Source: Panonychus citri (lineage: Eukaryota; Arthropoda; Arachnida; Trombidiformes; Tetranychidae). Taken from it: a stretch of 64,000 nucleotides of DNA. Under the pieces are notes generated by a model, which searched no databases, had not been told where the DNA came from, and worked only from the letters and a program-made list of their open reading frames with translations. The position numbers and the translations under genes are program-made. The stretch lies in the NCBI RefSeq assembly GCF_014898815.1, contig NW_026515547.1:1-64000 (forward strand), in the 5' to 3' direction. This document shows, in pieces, positions 11,655 through 23,617 of this stretch (the first letter of the stretch is position 1; each line of letters begins with the position of its first letter).

Positions 11655-12506
11655 TTAACACTCGGTTACCCAATCATTTTCAGCGAGAAAAGTATCGATC
11701 ACTTCTTTCATGGCCAAATTGGGTATAAGCTGTTCAGCGGTTAACGGGGTTCGAGTGATCGGATCAAAGTGTCCAACACGTTGAAGATGCTCTTCAATTA
11801 CCTTACGATCATAGGTTATCCCACTGGGAGTGATAACTGGATCCATCATCACCTCGAAGCTAATTTTACCACAAAGATAATCGGGAATATCTCGCTTTCG
11901 CCTTCTAGTATCAAGTTGGCTGAAAAGCGCATTCAATTCTGATACATGTTGGTGACTTTTGGCTTCAACTTGATTCTCAATTAAAGCCAATTTTTCATCA
12001 TCTTTGGTTGTTGTTCGAGCCTCTTCTAATTGTCTTTCTTTGTCCTTTTTAATGAGATCATTTAGATAGGTTTGTAGTTCAATTTCTTCCTTGATTCTCT
12101 TTTCTTCCAATTGATTCCATCGCCGTTTTCGAGCCAACCTTAACTGTGAAGCGATTTCATCACCAAAATTTTTCTTCTGCTCTCTAGCCAAATCAGAGGC
12201 TCGTTGTAAATGTTTAATGGCGTCATCATAAGCTTCAACTTCGAGTAAAGCTGAACCAAGGAAAAAGTGACCCTTTATTGAATTCGGGTCCATGTCTAAG
12301 GCTCTACGAGCATCTTTTAAAGATAATTCCCATTGTTGGAGTTTAAGGTAACACAGGGCACGATTGGTGAAATACTTGGAATCTGCTGGATCACATGAGA
12401 TGGCACGGGAATAATAATCAAGGGCTTCTTGGTACTTTTGATGACTGAACAATTTATTGCCCTGTTCTTTCAACTCTAAAGCACTTATGTCCTTGCTTAT
12501 TGGCAT
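11655..12506 (-). CDS. STUB1: STUB1/CHIP, TPR and U-box E3 ubiquitin ligase
   Basis: A single-exon ORF of 283 residues (human CHIP 303), starting at ATG 12506-12504. Residues about 10-115 are three TPR repeats (ALELKEQGNKLFSHQKYQEA, YFTNRALCYLKLQQWE, GHFFLGSALLEVEAYDDAI) that bind the EEVD tails of HSP70/HSP90. A charged helical linker follows (about 120-195). The C-terminal U-box (about 209-275) has PDYLCGKISFEVMMDPVITP and GITYDRKVIEEHL. CHIP ubiquitinates chaperone-bound misfolded clients in the cytosol. The domain order and length are typical and nothing is missing. Confidence 0.96.
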   Translation of the reverse strand: MPISKDISALELKEQGNKLFSHQKYQEALDYYSRAISCDPADSKYFTNRALCYLKLQQWELSLKDARRALDMDPNSIKGHFFLGSALLEVEAYDDAIKHLQRASDLAREQKKNFGDEIASQLRLARKRRWNQLEEKRIKEEIELQTYLNDLIKKDKERQLEEARTTTKDDEKLALIENQVEAKSHQHVSELNALFSQLDTRRRKRDIPDYLCGKISFEVMMDPVITPSGITYDRKVIEEHLQRVGHFDPITRTPLTAEQLIPNLAMKEVIDTFLAENDWVTEC

Positions 12507-13589
12507 CAGGTTTAATTTTCTCTTATTTAGGCCTCAGATATAAAGATTATGGTGCAAAGTAAAGAGAGAGAGGCGGCTGGTGATGACGGTGGAGGTAAAT
12601 AATAGCTCTCAACTCAGAGAAAAGAAAAGATTTAAACACAAAACACCATGAAAAAAAAACGAACAAAAAAAGTATATGAGTAAATGAGAATAGAGAAAAA
12701 AAATAATAGAGAAAAAAAGCTCAGAAAGAAAAGAGAAGTGATTGTTTACACAAAGATAGATCTTGATGTTCAACCAGAAGAGAAACAAATCAACACTAGT
12801 AATTAAACTGGCAATTAAAAATCTTCTTAAATTGGTTACAAATTATGGAAAATAAACAATTTAAAGGAGAAAAGTAATCAAATTAAATGTTTACTAATTT
12901 AAAGAAATTTGACAGAAATGAAAACAAACTCACTCAGGTGATTGAGAACTCACCTTAGGGTTTGTACTTTAATTGCCAACAATTGATTGTTTTACTTTTA
13001 TTACTCAACAATTAATTTCCTTTTTCAATCCAAAAGGTAGTAATTTATTAATAGTTTAATAAAAAGGGTAACAATCATCAGAGCCAATTTATGACTAATA
13101 ATCGATTGGAAAAATTCAATAGGAACAATAGGAATACAGCAAATGGTTAACCTTTTTTTTTAATTGTTCCAATGGTTGTAACAATTAAATTACCAAAGAC
13201 TATACATGAGATTTAATGGAAAGTAAATCTTAGAAAGTGAAACAAAATTTCTGATTACAATTGAGTTTCATAATGAATCTGAAATGATCAAATCAAATGA
13301 TCAATTGGACTTGAAATTTACGATTTTCTATCAGGGTAATTAACTAATTAATTGACTCGACTTTTTTTCTTTCTCGCCTTTGAGGTTATTATTATTATTG
13401 GTGTTCGAACCTAATCAGCAATCATGATTTATCAGCATGAGCAATGAATTAGTTGATCACCATCGTGATGAATTTTTGAATGAAAACAAAACAAATGATT
13501 TGTCAACATGAAATGGACGATGAGCTTTGACAGGTAGATTGTCAGGTAATTGTTGTTAAATGTGATTCGATTCTCGGAGATAATAATAA
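12507..13589. other. divergent promoter region between STUB1 (-) and WDR60 (+)
   Basis: About 1.1 kb of AT-rich non-coding sequence between two genes transcribed away from each other, so it should carry both promoters. A purine-rich GAGAAAAGAAAA tract (12605-12740, minus-strand pyrimidine tract) lies next to STUB1. No TATA box was confidently seen. Confidence 0.45.
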
Positions 13590-16544
13590 ATGTAAGTTCA
13601 TTTATGATGTAATTTTAATTCTTGAGTTTCCTTGAAGAAAATTAATTTAGTTTTACATTTTTCAAGGTCAGAGAAAACCAGTCGAACCTCTAAAGTAGTT
13701 AAGAACAACTCAAATGTCCAGGTAACCAAAACGAGTGTACCAACTAATAGGAAAACGATAGTTGGTGCTAATGGTAAAATCGATTCTCGAGTATCTTCTA
13801 GAATTACAATATCAAATGTGACGAAGGATAAAATTTCAACCAATGAGAAGATTCCAGTTAAATCTTCATCTAAATTAACGGTTTCGACTAAAACGCCAAC
13901 ATCGTCGATTAAGGTTCGACCAACGGTGAAAACAACGATTCCAGCGAAATCCAATGTTTCCAATTCAAAGATCACATCGAAATCATCGATCACTGGTTCT
14001 GGTGTAACTGGAAAATTAAATGAGAGACGATTGTCTCGAATTGAAACTAAGACAGCGACTAAATCACGATCAAGTTTGGAGAAATCAGTAATCAAATTAA
14101 ATGATGATTCGAGTAAAAAGAAATCAACTCAAGATTTAAAGATTGTCAAACCTGATGATTATCATCAACGTCCATCAGATGAGCTACAATCAGGAAAAGA
14201 TGAATCAGAAAATAAATCAATTAGACCAGGAACTGCTAATCGAACCCATGGTAGCTCTTCCAACAGTCTAATCAAATCAAATCAATTAGTTAATCAACAA
14301 CAAGAAATAGAAACGGAAAAGGTAGAAATTTCTTCTATTCGAATCTTTGATATTCTTTCAAATTGAAATTCTTATTATTATTTTTTTCTAACAGTTTGTA
14401 GAAAGAAAACAGAATATTACAAGTTCGACATTGGATAAAGTTGAAACTGACAATTCGCTGAGTGGCCATGAAAGTACTAATGATATCGAAGAAGTGACAG
14501 AAGCTGATTATTCAGATGATTTCGAGGATTATGAATCTGATTTTGAAGAGTACGAAAGTGACAATGAAATGAAGACACCCAACGATAAGGACTCGTCCTT
14601 AGGCTCATTGGATTCGCCCGTAATTTCATTATCTAGCTTGACTAAGCCGAAATCAATTGCAAAGACTGAAAATCTGAAATCTAGTGAACAATCAACTGAT
14701 TCAAAAGAACCGTCAATAATTAGATGGGAAATCACTTTACCGCCTCCGACAATAAAGGTTGATGGTAATAAAATCATTGATGATTCTTTACAGAATCAAA
14801 AAGAATCCGAATCAATGAAATCAAAGCAAATCGAGAATTCAAATCTCGATGATTCTTTAAGAACAAATAATCTCTTGAAACATTTACTCGGTCCTGATAA
14901 TGTTAATACAATCGCTATTCAAACAGTGGAAACTTCTGAATCTTCATGTCAATCAGATGAAATCAATTCAACTCATAAGAATATCCAATGTCCAGCTCGT
15001 TCGAATCTTGCTGATGGTCCATCCAATCCCACGCCAATCGATAATATTGATATTCTTAGATTGTCCCATTTTCTTGAAATCGGTGAAAAGATAACTAAAA
15101 ATCTTATATCGAGTAAAACCTTTTCCTATTCAAGTACCAATGGTCATCCTATTATCGACAATTCTGGGTCAATGTATCCACCAAAAATTCCGAGCTATGG
15201 ATTAGAGCCAAACAATTTAATCATCTCTTATCACCTTCCTGATGATTATAAACACTTTCAGATCAATAGTGTTGTGACCGATAGTCGATACGTTTATGTG
15301 GTCACTAATTATGGTTCTGTTGACGGAAATAAGTTCTTTGGATCGTTAATATTGGTATGGAACTTGTTAGAACCTCGAAAATGTGAATATTTGTTACACT
15401 GTAAATTTAATTGTACCAAAGTTATTACTGACAATGAATTCCTAATAATCGCTGGTTCCGTTGATGGTTCACTCGTGGCCTGGGATTTAAGGGAACCCTC
15501 ACATCAACACAGTCAAGTGAACAAATTGCTCTTGATCAGTACTGATCTAACATTGAGAAATCCTTCATTTACAACAGCGATTGGTAAACACACTGATTAC
15601 CATCAAGCACCAATCTTACAATTATTTTACAGATTTGAAGTTAATGATGATACGGAAGCGAAAAGAATTGTTTCACTTGATGAAAGTGGGAAGATAATTG
15701 TTTGGTTAATTGTTGAATCTTATGTTGACGATTTATCGGCCTTACAACAAGTAACCATTGGCTTGAGACCAGGAAGTTGTATTAGACTTCAAATTTCAAT
15801 GGTCGTCAATTTACCGACCAGTTACATTGGAAATTCTGAAAGTTCAATCACTTGCATTGATTGTTCACCAACTGATTCTTGGAATTATCTAATTGGAACC
15901 AATTTAGGTTCAATTTATCGATATTCGAAGTATCTGGAAAATTCTGCTGACCCAATGGAAGTAATTAAATACACTTATTTCTCAGATGAAATGTATCATC
16001 CGGTTACTTGTATTTCTCATCATCCTAATCCTGAAAGTGAATCATTTCTCGTCGGCTACATGGATGGATCGATTTGCCTTTTCTCAATTAAATATCAATT
16101 TCCAATACGAATCTGGTTAACCGAAGATACTGGATATTCAACCATAATCAACTCTTTTTGGCTTTCCCATGAAACTGAACTATTTCTGATTCTCGACCAA
16201 ACTAAAGGTATTTCTGTTCGTGATGTAAAAGGTAAAGGAGAGAGTCTATTTGAACACCAGAACGGAAATGAAAGGTAAGGTCACAACTTCCTCTTGGTTG
16301 ATTAAATGTATTCCAACCATGATCCATGTTATAATATTGTTGACACATTCGCTTATCCATCTCATTAGGATCATTTTCGTTAACGTCAGCACGATCAATT
16401 TGGATGAATACTTTTTGGTAAGTAATTGAATGAATCTCCTTAAATTGTGGCTTTAATTGTTTCCTCCATTGTCCTTAGATCTATGCGTTGGCAGATTCGT
16501 CGATTTCAGGTTTCAATCTTTCCAATCACATGTCAAATAATTGA
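13590..16544 (+). CDS. DYNC2I1: WDR60/DYNC2I1-like dynein-2 intermediate chain
   Basis: Proposed exons: AT at 13590-13591 joined to 13667-14321, 14395-16274, 16369-16417 and 16479-16544. All phases agree and give 883 residues (human WDR60 1066). The start codon would be split AT|G by the first intron (AAAT|GTAAGT..TTTCAAG|GTCAGAG), yielding MSEKTSRTSK. The first about 220 residues are basic, Ser/Thr/Lys-rich and disordered. An acidic segment follows (EADYSDDFEDYESDFEEYES) that strongly resembles WDR60, then AIQTVET, a possible LC8-binding motif. A C-terminal WD-repeat region follows (ILVWNLLEP, GSVDGSLVAWDLREP, DESGKIIVWLI, GYMDGSICLFSI). WDR60 is an intermediate chain of the retrograde intraflagellar transport motor. 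The family call is good; the split start is inferred. Confidence 0.82.
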
Positions 16545-16935
16545 TGATGGTTCTCAGTTTGTTGGAATCAATTGATACATGGAGATCAAAGAAAAGTTAA
16601 TTGTTATAAATTGTGTTTACATTTGAATAAGTAATAAGAAAATTATTTATCTCTCTTTGAAATTGCACTAATATACAAACAAAGTTCTGAATAAAGTTCA
16701 GAATGTGTAAGGAAATTGTATTGAGATGTTTTTCTTTACACATATAATTTGTTTCCATTGATAGAAATGTCTCTCTTTTTGTTTAAACCGTTACAATTAT
16801 TGTACATTTTAAGGTATAAGACAAGTTTAGGTACAAAATTATCACTAATGTGATTTTTTAAACTCGTTGTTTGGTGTCTTCGATTCCTTTGATTAGTTGA
16901 TTAGTTTTTCCTCTTCTTTAAACTATAATTAGATA
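16545..16935. other. convergent 3' region between WDR60 (+) and RNF121 (-)
   Basis: AT-rich non-coding sequence holding both 3' UTRs. An AATAAAG at about 16690 could serve as a polyadenylation signal for the plus-strand gene. Nothing else seen. Confidence 0.45.
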
Positions 16936-17987
16936 TTATTCAAGTCCAAGGAAATAATTTATACCTTGTACTGCCAATAGTATTAAAGGCTGCCAGGCCA
17001 CAAGGTAACGAATAAAGTCCAATAGATTACCGTATAAATAGTGCGGTTTTTGGAAAGGTAGGGAAGCGAAAAGTTTCTGAGTGTCCACTTTTTCACGACA
17101 AAAGGGACAGATTTGCTTTTTACCCACTAAACACCAACCATAGATACAATATTCGTGGTATTTATGGCCACATGAGAGAGTAAAACATCTCTCTTGTTCA
17201 AAGGTATCATCATAACTTAATGAAGAATCAACTGCATCTACTAGGCCATCGTGACTTCGACCGCAAATTGCACATATTGAGCTTTTTAATTGTTTAGAGG
17301 GAAGTGATGATGAAGGCTGATAGTAACCAATGTTGGCAGTTAAAATGTCGACAAGAAAATCGGTAAAATCTCGTGTCAAGACTCCCCAATAGATACCATA
17401 AAATAGAAACATAATACCAATATCCAAAGGTATTTGCGGTTTGATTCCAAACATTAAATTTAAACCTAAAAAGTAGATAAATGATTAAGATTATTAAAGA
17501 TTGAATTACGATGTTTACATTGGAGGAAAATATGAAACTCACCTAAAAAAGTACACATAACAATAATGTAGCCTGTGACAGCGATTACCGATGAGATGGA
17601 GTATAAATAGTAGAACCATTTATAAATCATTCGTGGGGTTGATCCGCTCATCTTATTGTTAACCAAAGGTTTCCAAATGAAGGCTACAGTGAGAATTGTT
17701 AATGAGGCCCAAATGCCAACAAATCGCCACCATGAGTTGTGTATGGAAATACCAATTGGTAATAGCCACATGGCGAACATTGAAAAATTTTGATAACTTT
17801 TCATGTGACGCTTTTTCCAAGCAATCAGACCAATTTGAACGGAAAAAGTGGCCACAATTAGTACCAATAGCATCATCGCATGCATACCTTCATGTCCTCG
17901 GTGTTTCTCATGGAAAAGAATGTGATTTCGCTCTTCTTCACTTAAGGCTGATAGATTAACCTTATGAATATCGTGACTGTGAACCAT
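16936..17987 (-). CDS. RNF121: RNF121/RNF175-like multipass RING-finger E3 ligase
   Basis: Two exons on the minus strand, 17987-17543 and 17465-16936, joined in phase (TTAG|GTGAGT..TTTTTAG|GTTTAA), 324 residues against 327 in human RNF121. The start is the ATG at 17987-17985; the in-frame codons above it include no ATG. The N-terminal half has the family sequence ILFHEKHRGHEGMHAMMLL and several hydrophobic helices. The second exon adds more helices, then a C3H2C3 RING at about residues 205-265 (CAICGRSHDG, CFTLSCGHKYHEYC, CPFCREKVD), and ends in a short hydrophobic tail. RNF121 is a Golgi/ER membrane ubiquitin ligase linked to quality control of membrane proteins. The intron is only 77 nt. 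Confidence 0.94.
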
Positions 17988-20178
17988 TTTTGATGATGAC
18001 AATCAAATAAATCAGTTAATTACAAAGATTTTCTCAAACAAATGAGTCTCAATGAGTCGATAAGCTTTTTCTTTTCAAGAGTGAGAGAGAAAAAAAAGAT
18101 GACGTTGGATATTGGATAATGTAACTCCAATTCTAATTTGAATGGAATGATGAAAATTATTCCAAAATGATGAGTCCAATCAAGATTAGAGTAATTGAAG
18201 ATTAAATTAAGAGAATGAAGATGTGGATTAGTGAGATGATTAGATTATCCTTTCCATGAGAAGATCATTTTGAAGGTAAGAAAACCAAGAAAACACAAAA
18301 CATAAGGGAAGAATTCATAAGATAGGAAGAGAGAGAGAGAGAGAGAAAAGAACAGAGAATTTTTTTTCTCATTCACATAAATTTTACCTTTTAAGTATCA
18401 CAGAAAATGAATTAACACCAAATTAAAATTTTTTAACCTTCTCCCTCTCCCTCTAATTAAGAGTAAATTGTTCTTGTAACTAATTAACTAAACAATTGAA
18501 AGTAAAAAAAAATGACTAAACGATTGAACAACAAACCGGTGGTAATAAAAATCCACAACAAACAAACCAAAAAGAAAGAGAAAAAGAAAGAGAAAAAGAA
18601 AGAGAAACGATTGGTAAACAAACAACCAATGAAAAGAAAACGAAACTTAATTCAAATAACATTTTCTTTTCTCTTTATTTTCGTTGATTGTTTACCTTTA
18701 ATTTAATTTCTAATTGTGAATTCTAAACCCTAATTATAATCTTTTAATTATCCTTTTTAACAATCAATTGATTTGGTAATTAATGGTAACCCAATGTGAC
18801 CAGAAAATCAACAATTCAAATCAATTTGAATCCTGATCGGTTCACCTTAACAAATTGTAATTGTATTTCTATTAATTAATTTTGTGTCTTTTTTTAGATT
18901 CATTTAGATTCCTTAATTGTGTTCATTCCCATGAAAGGTCAACTCTTTCCTGTATTTCCAAAAATTGATATTCACCTACAATGATGGTCCATCAATCTTG
19001 ACTTTCTAATTTAAAATTGACTTGAGAAATCTATGGTTACAGTTTTGTTTTTGTTTTCCTCTTTGGCTTTTCCTATTGTTGTTAAGCTTAATTGGATCTT
19101 ATTAATATCATGTAAGTATTATAGTTAATTTTAATATTTAATTCACACAATTAATCATGTCTTGTCCATTTCTTTGTATATAATTAGGTTGCATCAAATT
19201 GGTTTGATTGGATTGACAGTTAACTTTGAAAGTAAAAGGAAACATAGTTATAGATGAAAAGTGATTGTGATGGTGTTTTCATTTATCTTTTTGGCTTATC
19301 GATTGATTTATTTTTCCAAGTGAATTAAATTTAATTGGCATCAGGGTTAATAATAATAATAATAATCAATCCAGTGACTGATTGCTGAAGACGAAAAAAA
19401 AATCTAACTCTTCTCAGGAAAATGTGAATGAATCCATAAGAATCAAACAATCAACCGATGAATCTAAACTTTTATCACCTCAAGTTGGTTAACAATTACA
19501 AGGGTGAAATTGATCAATTTTGAAAAGCAAAATGGAACCAAAAATCAAGACAAGATGATGATCACATCTCATCAACATGTGATTGCAAATGAATTGAGAG
19601 AGAAAAAGAAAACACCATAATTAAAGATAATGGACACAACGAGAACATTTTATCCATCAGAATCCCGGAGTTCCAAGAGCAACAGAACTTTTCAAATATT
19701 AGTATTAATAATACGAATTATCTTGGTTAACATTAACTTGATCATAAATCCAATGAATTAGAGATAATCCAGAATCGGAGGAAATTTTCACAGGTCAAAG
19801 GCACAAGGTAAACATTTATAATCTTAGAACGATTTTTAAAAGAAAGAGATCAACCTAATTATCTTACTTCATCTCTATCAAGAACCTCTAAATGTCACTT
19901 AAATTGTGATTATCATCAAATCAACGTGACTTTTTGCTCTCTCTCTCATTTTCTCATTGAACTAACCAATAATCACGTTTAAAATCAATTGATCTCTCTC
20001 TCTCTCTCTCCATCTTTCTTTACCCTCATCATCTCCATCTTCATCTTCATCTTCATCTCCATCCTCATCTCTTTTTTTACCTATTATATTGATCATTCTA
20101 GACTCTAATCTCATCTAAACAGTTTCATTTTTAATCAACAATTTACAAATCACAACAAAGTAAAAAACATCATCAAAA
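17988..20178. other. long non-coding region upstream of the bZIP gene
   Basis: About 2.2 kb without a credible gene. It contains GA runs (18326-18345), a lysine-codon microsatellite (AAAGAG units, about 18570-18605), CT runs (19991-20010) and a CATCTT/CATCTC repeat (20027-20070) just upstream of the ATG at 20179, probably in the 5' UTR. Sequence before 18100 should hold the RNF121 promoter. Confidence 0.45.
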
Positions 20179-21726
20179 ATGAAAAATTATATCGATAAAA
20201 CTGAGGTGGGATTGATTTATTATCTTAATTCATTCTTGACTAATTTTAATCATCAATCAACTAATCCATTCAGTCAATCAATCAATCAATTTAAACAGTT
20301 TCTCATATCTTTCAAATAACATTTATAATTTATCACAATTAAGGACATCTTTTTTTTACATATTGTTAAAAGTGTAACAATTAAGCTTTCGATGCTAATA
20401 TTAATTGATTTTCTTGTGATTGAGACAATTGAAATAATCATTGATTGCTACTTTTTTCACCATTCCAAACAATTTAACTTAATCAATCTAATATCTTTTT
20501 GTTTTTCATTTATTTTTCTATTTAATCATTGATTATGATGATTACAACAATTTAGAGTTGTAGCAATGGCAGTTACTTAATGAATCTGGACGAGTTTCTC
20601 ATTGAGAATGGAGTTGATTACAATTACATGAATATCATTAAAGAGGAGCAAAAAATTAACATTGAATTCAGGTAAATATCAAAATCTTCATTTATTTACA
20701 CTGATTAACGAAAAAAATATTTTCCAACTAGTTGATTATGATCAAAGAGATAAACAAAATCAAATTAACTCAACATTCAACTTCAATGTTTACCCAATTA
20801 ATTGTATTGCAACTTTGATTTACTCTGTTTACTTTAATATTGTTTGTATTCATTAAATTGTATTAATGAAAAACAACCGATTCTCAATTGGATTAAATTT
20901 AATTTGCTAACAAAAAATTAATAACAACAATAAGGTTAACAGTGAATTAAAATTTTTACTCAAAAATCAAATCAAACCCTTAGGGATGAGTATTCATCTC
21001 ATATAATATGTGATATTTTTATTATTATCAAATAATTTATCAATTAATTTTTCAATTTATGATTATCATTAAATGATGTTTATGATTTTCGGTGAAAATA
21101 TTATTTTTCATGTTTATGATTAAATGATTTAATGATTTATTAACCATTGTTTATGTAAATGTTTATTGTAATATCATCAAAAACAATACGATTACAACAA
21201 TTTAATCATATTTGATTGGAATTACAATAAGCCGATTGATAATTAAGTTTCTTCGATGTGAAATTTTCTTCTCAGGTTTTCAATTTTAATGTATTCATTA
21301 TTCAGTCTGAGTATTAATATTTTTCTTTTCATATGATTCATTGAATATGCTCAGAATTTTGTATGTTTACTATTTGATGTTATTTATAGCTCTTTGGATA
21401 TTGCCTTGGCCACTCTACCTGGAAGCGAAGCAAGTTTTGACCCTTCCAATGCTCGATTCAGTGAAAATGAACTTCGTCCTCAACCAATAATGAGAAAATC
21501 ACGTAAACAGCATGTACCTGATACATTGAAAGATGCTCGATATTGGGCTCGTCGAAGTAAGAATAATATGGCTGCTAAAAGATCTAGAGAGGCTCGTCGA
21601 CTGAAAGAGAATCAGATTGTCCTTCGAGCGAGTTACCTGGAGAAAGAGAATGAATCTCTTCGATTATCTTTACAAAATCTTCGAGATGAAAATGAAAGAC
21701 TCAAGAAATTGCTCGATTCTGAATGA
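20179..21726 (+). CDS. PAR-type bZIP transcription factor (HLF/TEF/Pdp1-like), short form
   Basis: Three exons in agreeing phase: 20179-20205, 20556-20671 and 21390-21726, giving 159 residues. Exon 2 encodes NLDEFLIENGVDYNY, matching the LDEFLxENG motif of PAR factors. Exon 3 encodes the PAR/basic region (RFSENELRPQPIMRKSRKQH, then DTLKDARYWARRSKNN, MAAKRSREARRLKENQ) and a leucine zipper running to the stop. The basic region with NNMAAKRSR should bind TTAYRTAA-type sites as a dimer in the nucleus. It is far shorter than HLF or Pdp1 (about 300), lacking the long N-terminal activation region. The 9-residue first exon is the least certain part and other 5' exons may exist. Confidence 0.85.
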
Positions 21727-22559
21727 GAATAATTTTCATTACTATCAGCTATCTGTTCGGACAATAGCTCACCCAAACGTAAAAAGATTTGGAACTTTCT
21801 TCTCTACCCAATGAGCTCTTCTACTACAACTAAACTTTACTCTTTCAGATTCAAGACAAAATGAACAATCAATTGGCTAACAATTGAAAACATTTCCAGC
21901 ACAAATTGAATATTGATTTGATACTAAACGAACTAGAAAACGCATTCTCAATCTCGAACTTATAAAAATAAATAAACTGTTCACCTTAATGTTCAAATCT
22001 TTGTATTAGTTTCACGAGTTAATCACAATCTTTGTAAAACCTTATAATTTAACTAATCGATCAAAAATTAAAGTAAATTGATTGAAACTTCGTTTGATTC
22101 GTTTAATTAACATTATGAAACATTTCAAGAATGAATTTTTCGCTCGAGAAAAAAATTCTACTCAAAGAAAAACTAACTTAAGAAACTAATTCTTTCCTAT
22201 CAAATTCTGATGAACGAATCAAAGTTTTCGAAAAAAAATTAGAACCTTATATATCGATCTAAGACTGTATTGATCATTATCAATAACTCGTTGATGTGAT
22301 TAATTTCCAATCAAATGATCCAAATCAAGGTTAATAGTTACAATTTGGATTAATATTTCCACAGATCAACTTTTCTTTTTAAAAAAAAAGGATTAACTTT
22401 AAGGAGTGAGACTAATCTGTTGTTCCGGTTGTAACATCATCAATATCTGTCTGATTAGCTGCTCATTCACAATTAATTGTAGGTGAGGTGTCAAAGCTAA
22501 TCAAGTTATGAGAATGACAATTATGCGTCATCTGTCAAAAATTAATACAACCATTGTAA
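21727..22559. other. 3' region of the bZIP gene and upstream region of the insulin-like gene
   Basis: Non-coding. An AATAAATAAAC at about 21968 is a plausible polyadenylation signal for the bZIP transcript. Sequence after about 22400 is less AT-rich and may be regulatory for the insulin-like gene. Confidence 0.45.
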
Positions 22560-22658
22560 ATGACGCAGGGAAAGGCCACCCCAATCATGGTGGGTGGAAT
22601 GAGTTATTCTGAGAGTGAGAGTGGAAACTTTTTTGTCTCATCACCTTCAGTTTTATAA
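22523..22658 (+). promoter_or_regulatory. candidate promoter of the insulin-like gene: paired bZIP-type sites and TATA-like box
   Basis: ATGCGTCAT (22523-22531) and its inverted counterpart ATGACGCA (22560-22567) lie 28 nt apart. They resemble CRE/AP-1/Maf-type bZIP half-sites. A TTTTATAAAG box stands at 22651-22660, near the expected start of a 5' UTR exon. Function is inferred from sequence and position only. Confidence 0.4.
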
Positions 22659-23053
22659 AGTTTTTGAGAGCTTTGGTTAGATATTTATATTAAATTAATC
22701 TATGTATCAATTCATTATAAATTGATCAGCCACCAATTAAACATCAACAACTAAACCGTTAATTGTCAAGTGTTATCATTTATTATCTTCATTTAATATC
22801 TGAATATGTGTTTGTGATTCAATCAATCAAATTGTGTATTAATTGTGAGTGTTAATCATTGGATTTATCAATATATCTATTATCGTCAATTTCATCTCTA
22901 TATTTATCCAGATAACAATTTAGGAACTTAATTACTAAAGGTAAAAGGTTCAATTTCAAATTGATTACTATTATTATTATTCAATGAAGAAAATATGAAA
23001 TATGAAATAAATTATTTTGTTTTTCTTTAAATGTTTAATTTCTTGATCCTTAG

Positions 23054-23617
23054 ATGATTCAAATTACTCGTTGGTTATATTCTCAATGCTCTATCATTAT
23101 TTTACTAATTACTCTACTCCCACTGATTTATTCGTATCCACAATCAAATTCTGGCTCAGAGTATATTAATCAACGTGCACTTCGATCCCAAAAAGTTAGA
23201 ACTTGTGGACGTAATCTGATGAACTTAATTCAATTAGTTTGTTCTGGTTCGATGCCTGGTAAACGTAATTATCATGATGAATCCTGGACATCAAAAGGTT
23301 AGATTGATTTAATTTCTTTTTTCTTCTCCATGATGGTGATGATGATATAACTAATTTCCAATCGTTTGATTATAATTCTTACAGAACTTAGACCTTGGTC
23401 TCTACACTCAAAGTTTAATCTTGAAGATAATGATTCAGAATCTGACGATTTCATGGACACCAGAGCAGCTCTTTCATTATTTGGTACAAGTAAGCGATCA
23501 GTTAACAATGACAATCAAATTTTCTTTCGAAATGTTCGAGGTGCTTCAGATGAATGTTGCAAAAAATCGTGTTCTTTTGATGAACTTCGAGCCTATTGTC
23601 GTCCATCCGGTAGATGA
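23054..23617 (+). CDS. insulin-like peptide precursor
   Basis: Two coding exons, 23054-23297 and 23385-23617 (AAAG|GTTAGA..CTTACAG|AACTTAG), 158 residues. An upstream AG lies directly against the ATG (GATCCTTAG|ATG), so a 5' UTR intron (donor near 22939) is likely. Residues about 8-28 form a signal peptide. The B chain has C-GRNLMNLIQLV-C, with the 11-residue spacing of insulin. GKR follows as a dibasic cleavage and amidation-type site. The C peptide is long, acidic and contains SKR. After RNVR the A chain reads CCKKSCSFDELRAYC, with insulin spacing CC-x3-C-x8-C. All six canonical cysteines are present. A secreted ligand for the insulin receptor or a relaxin-type receptor is expected. Confidence 0.93.

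Noticed and set aside
13598..14095. 165-codon minus-strand open frame
   Set aside because: It lies antisense to the WDR60 second exon and mirrors its Ser/Thr/Lys bias; no independent start context or homology.
18512..18706. Lysine-rich 64-codon ORF
   Set aside because: It is produced by an AAAGAG microsatellite; no ATG context or similarity.
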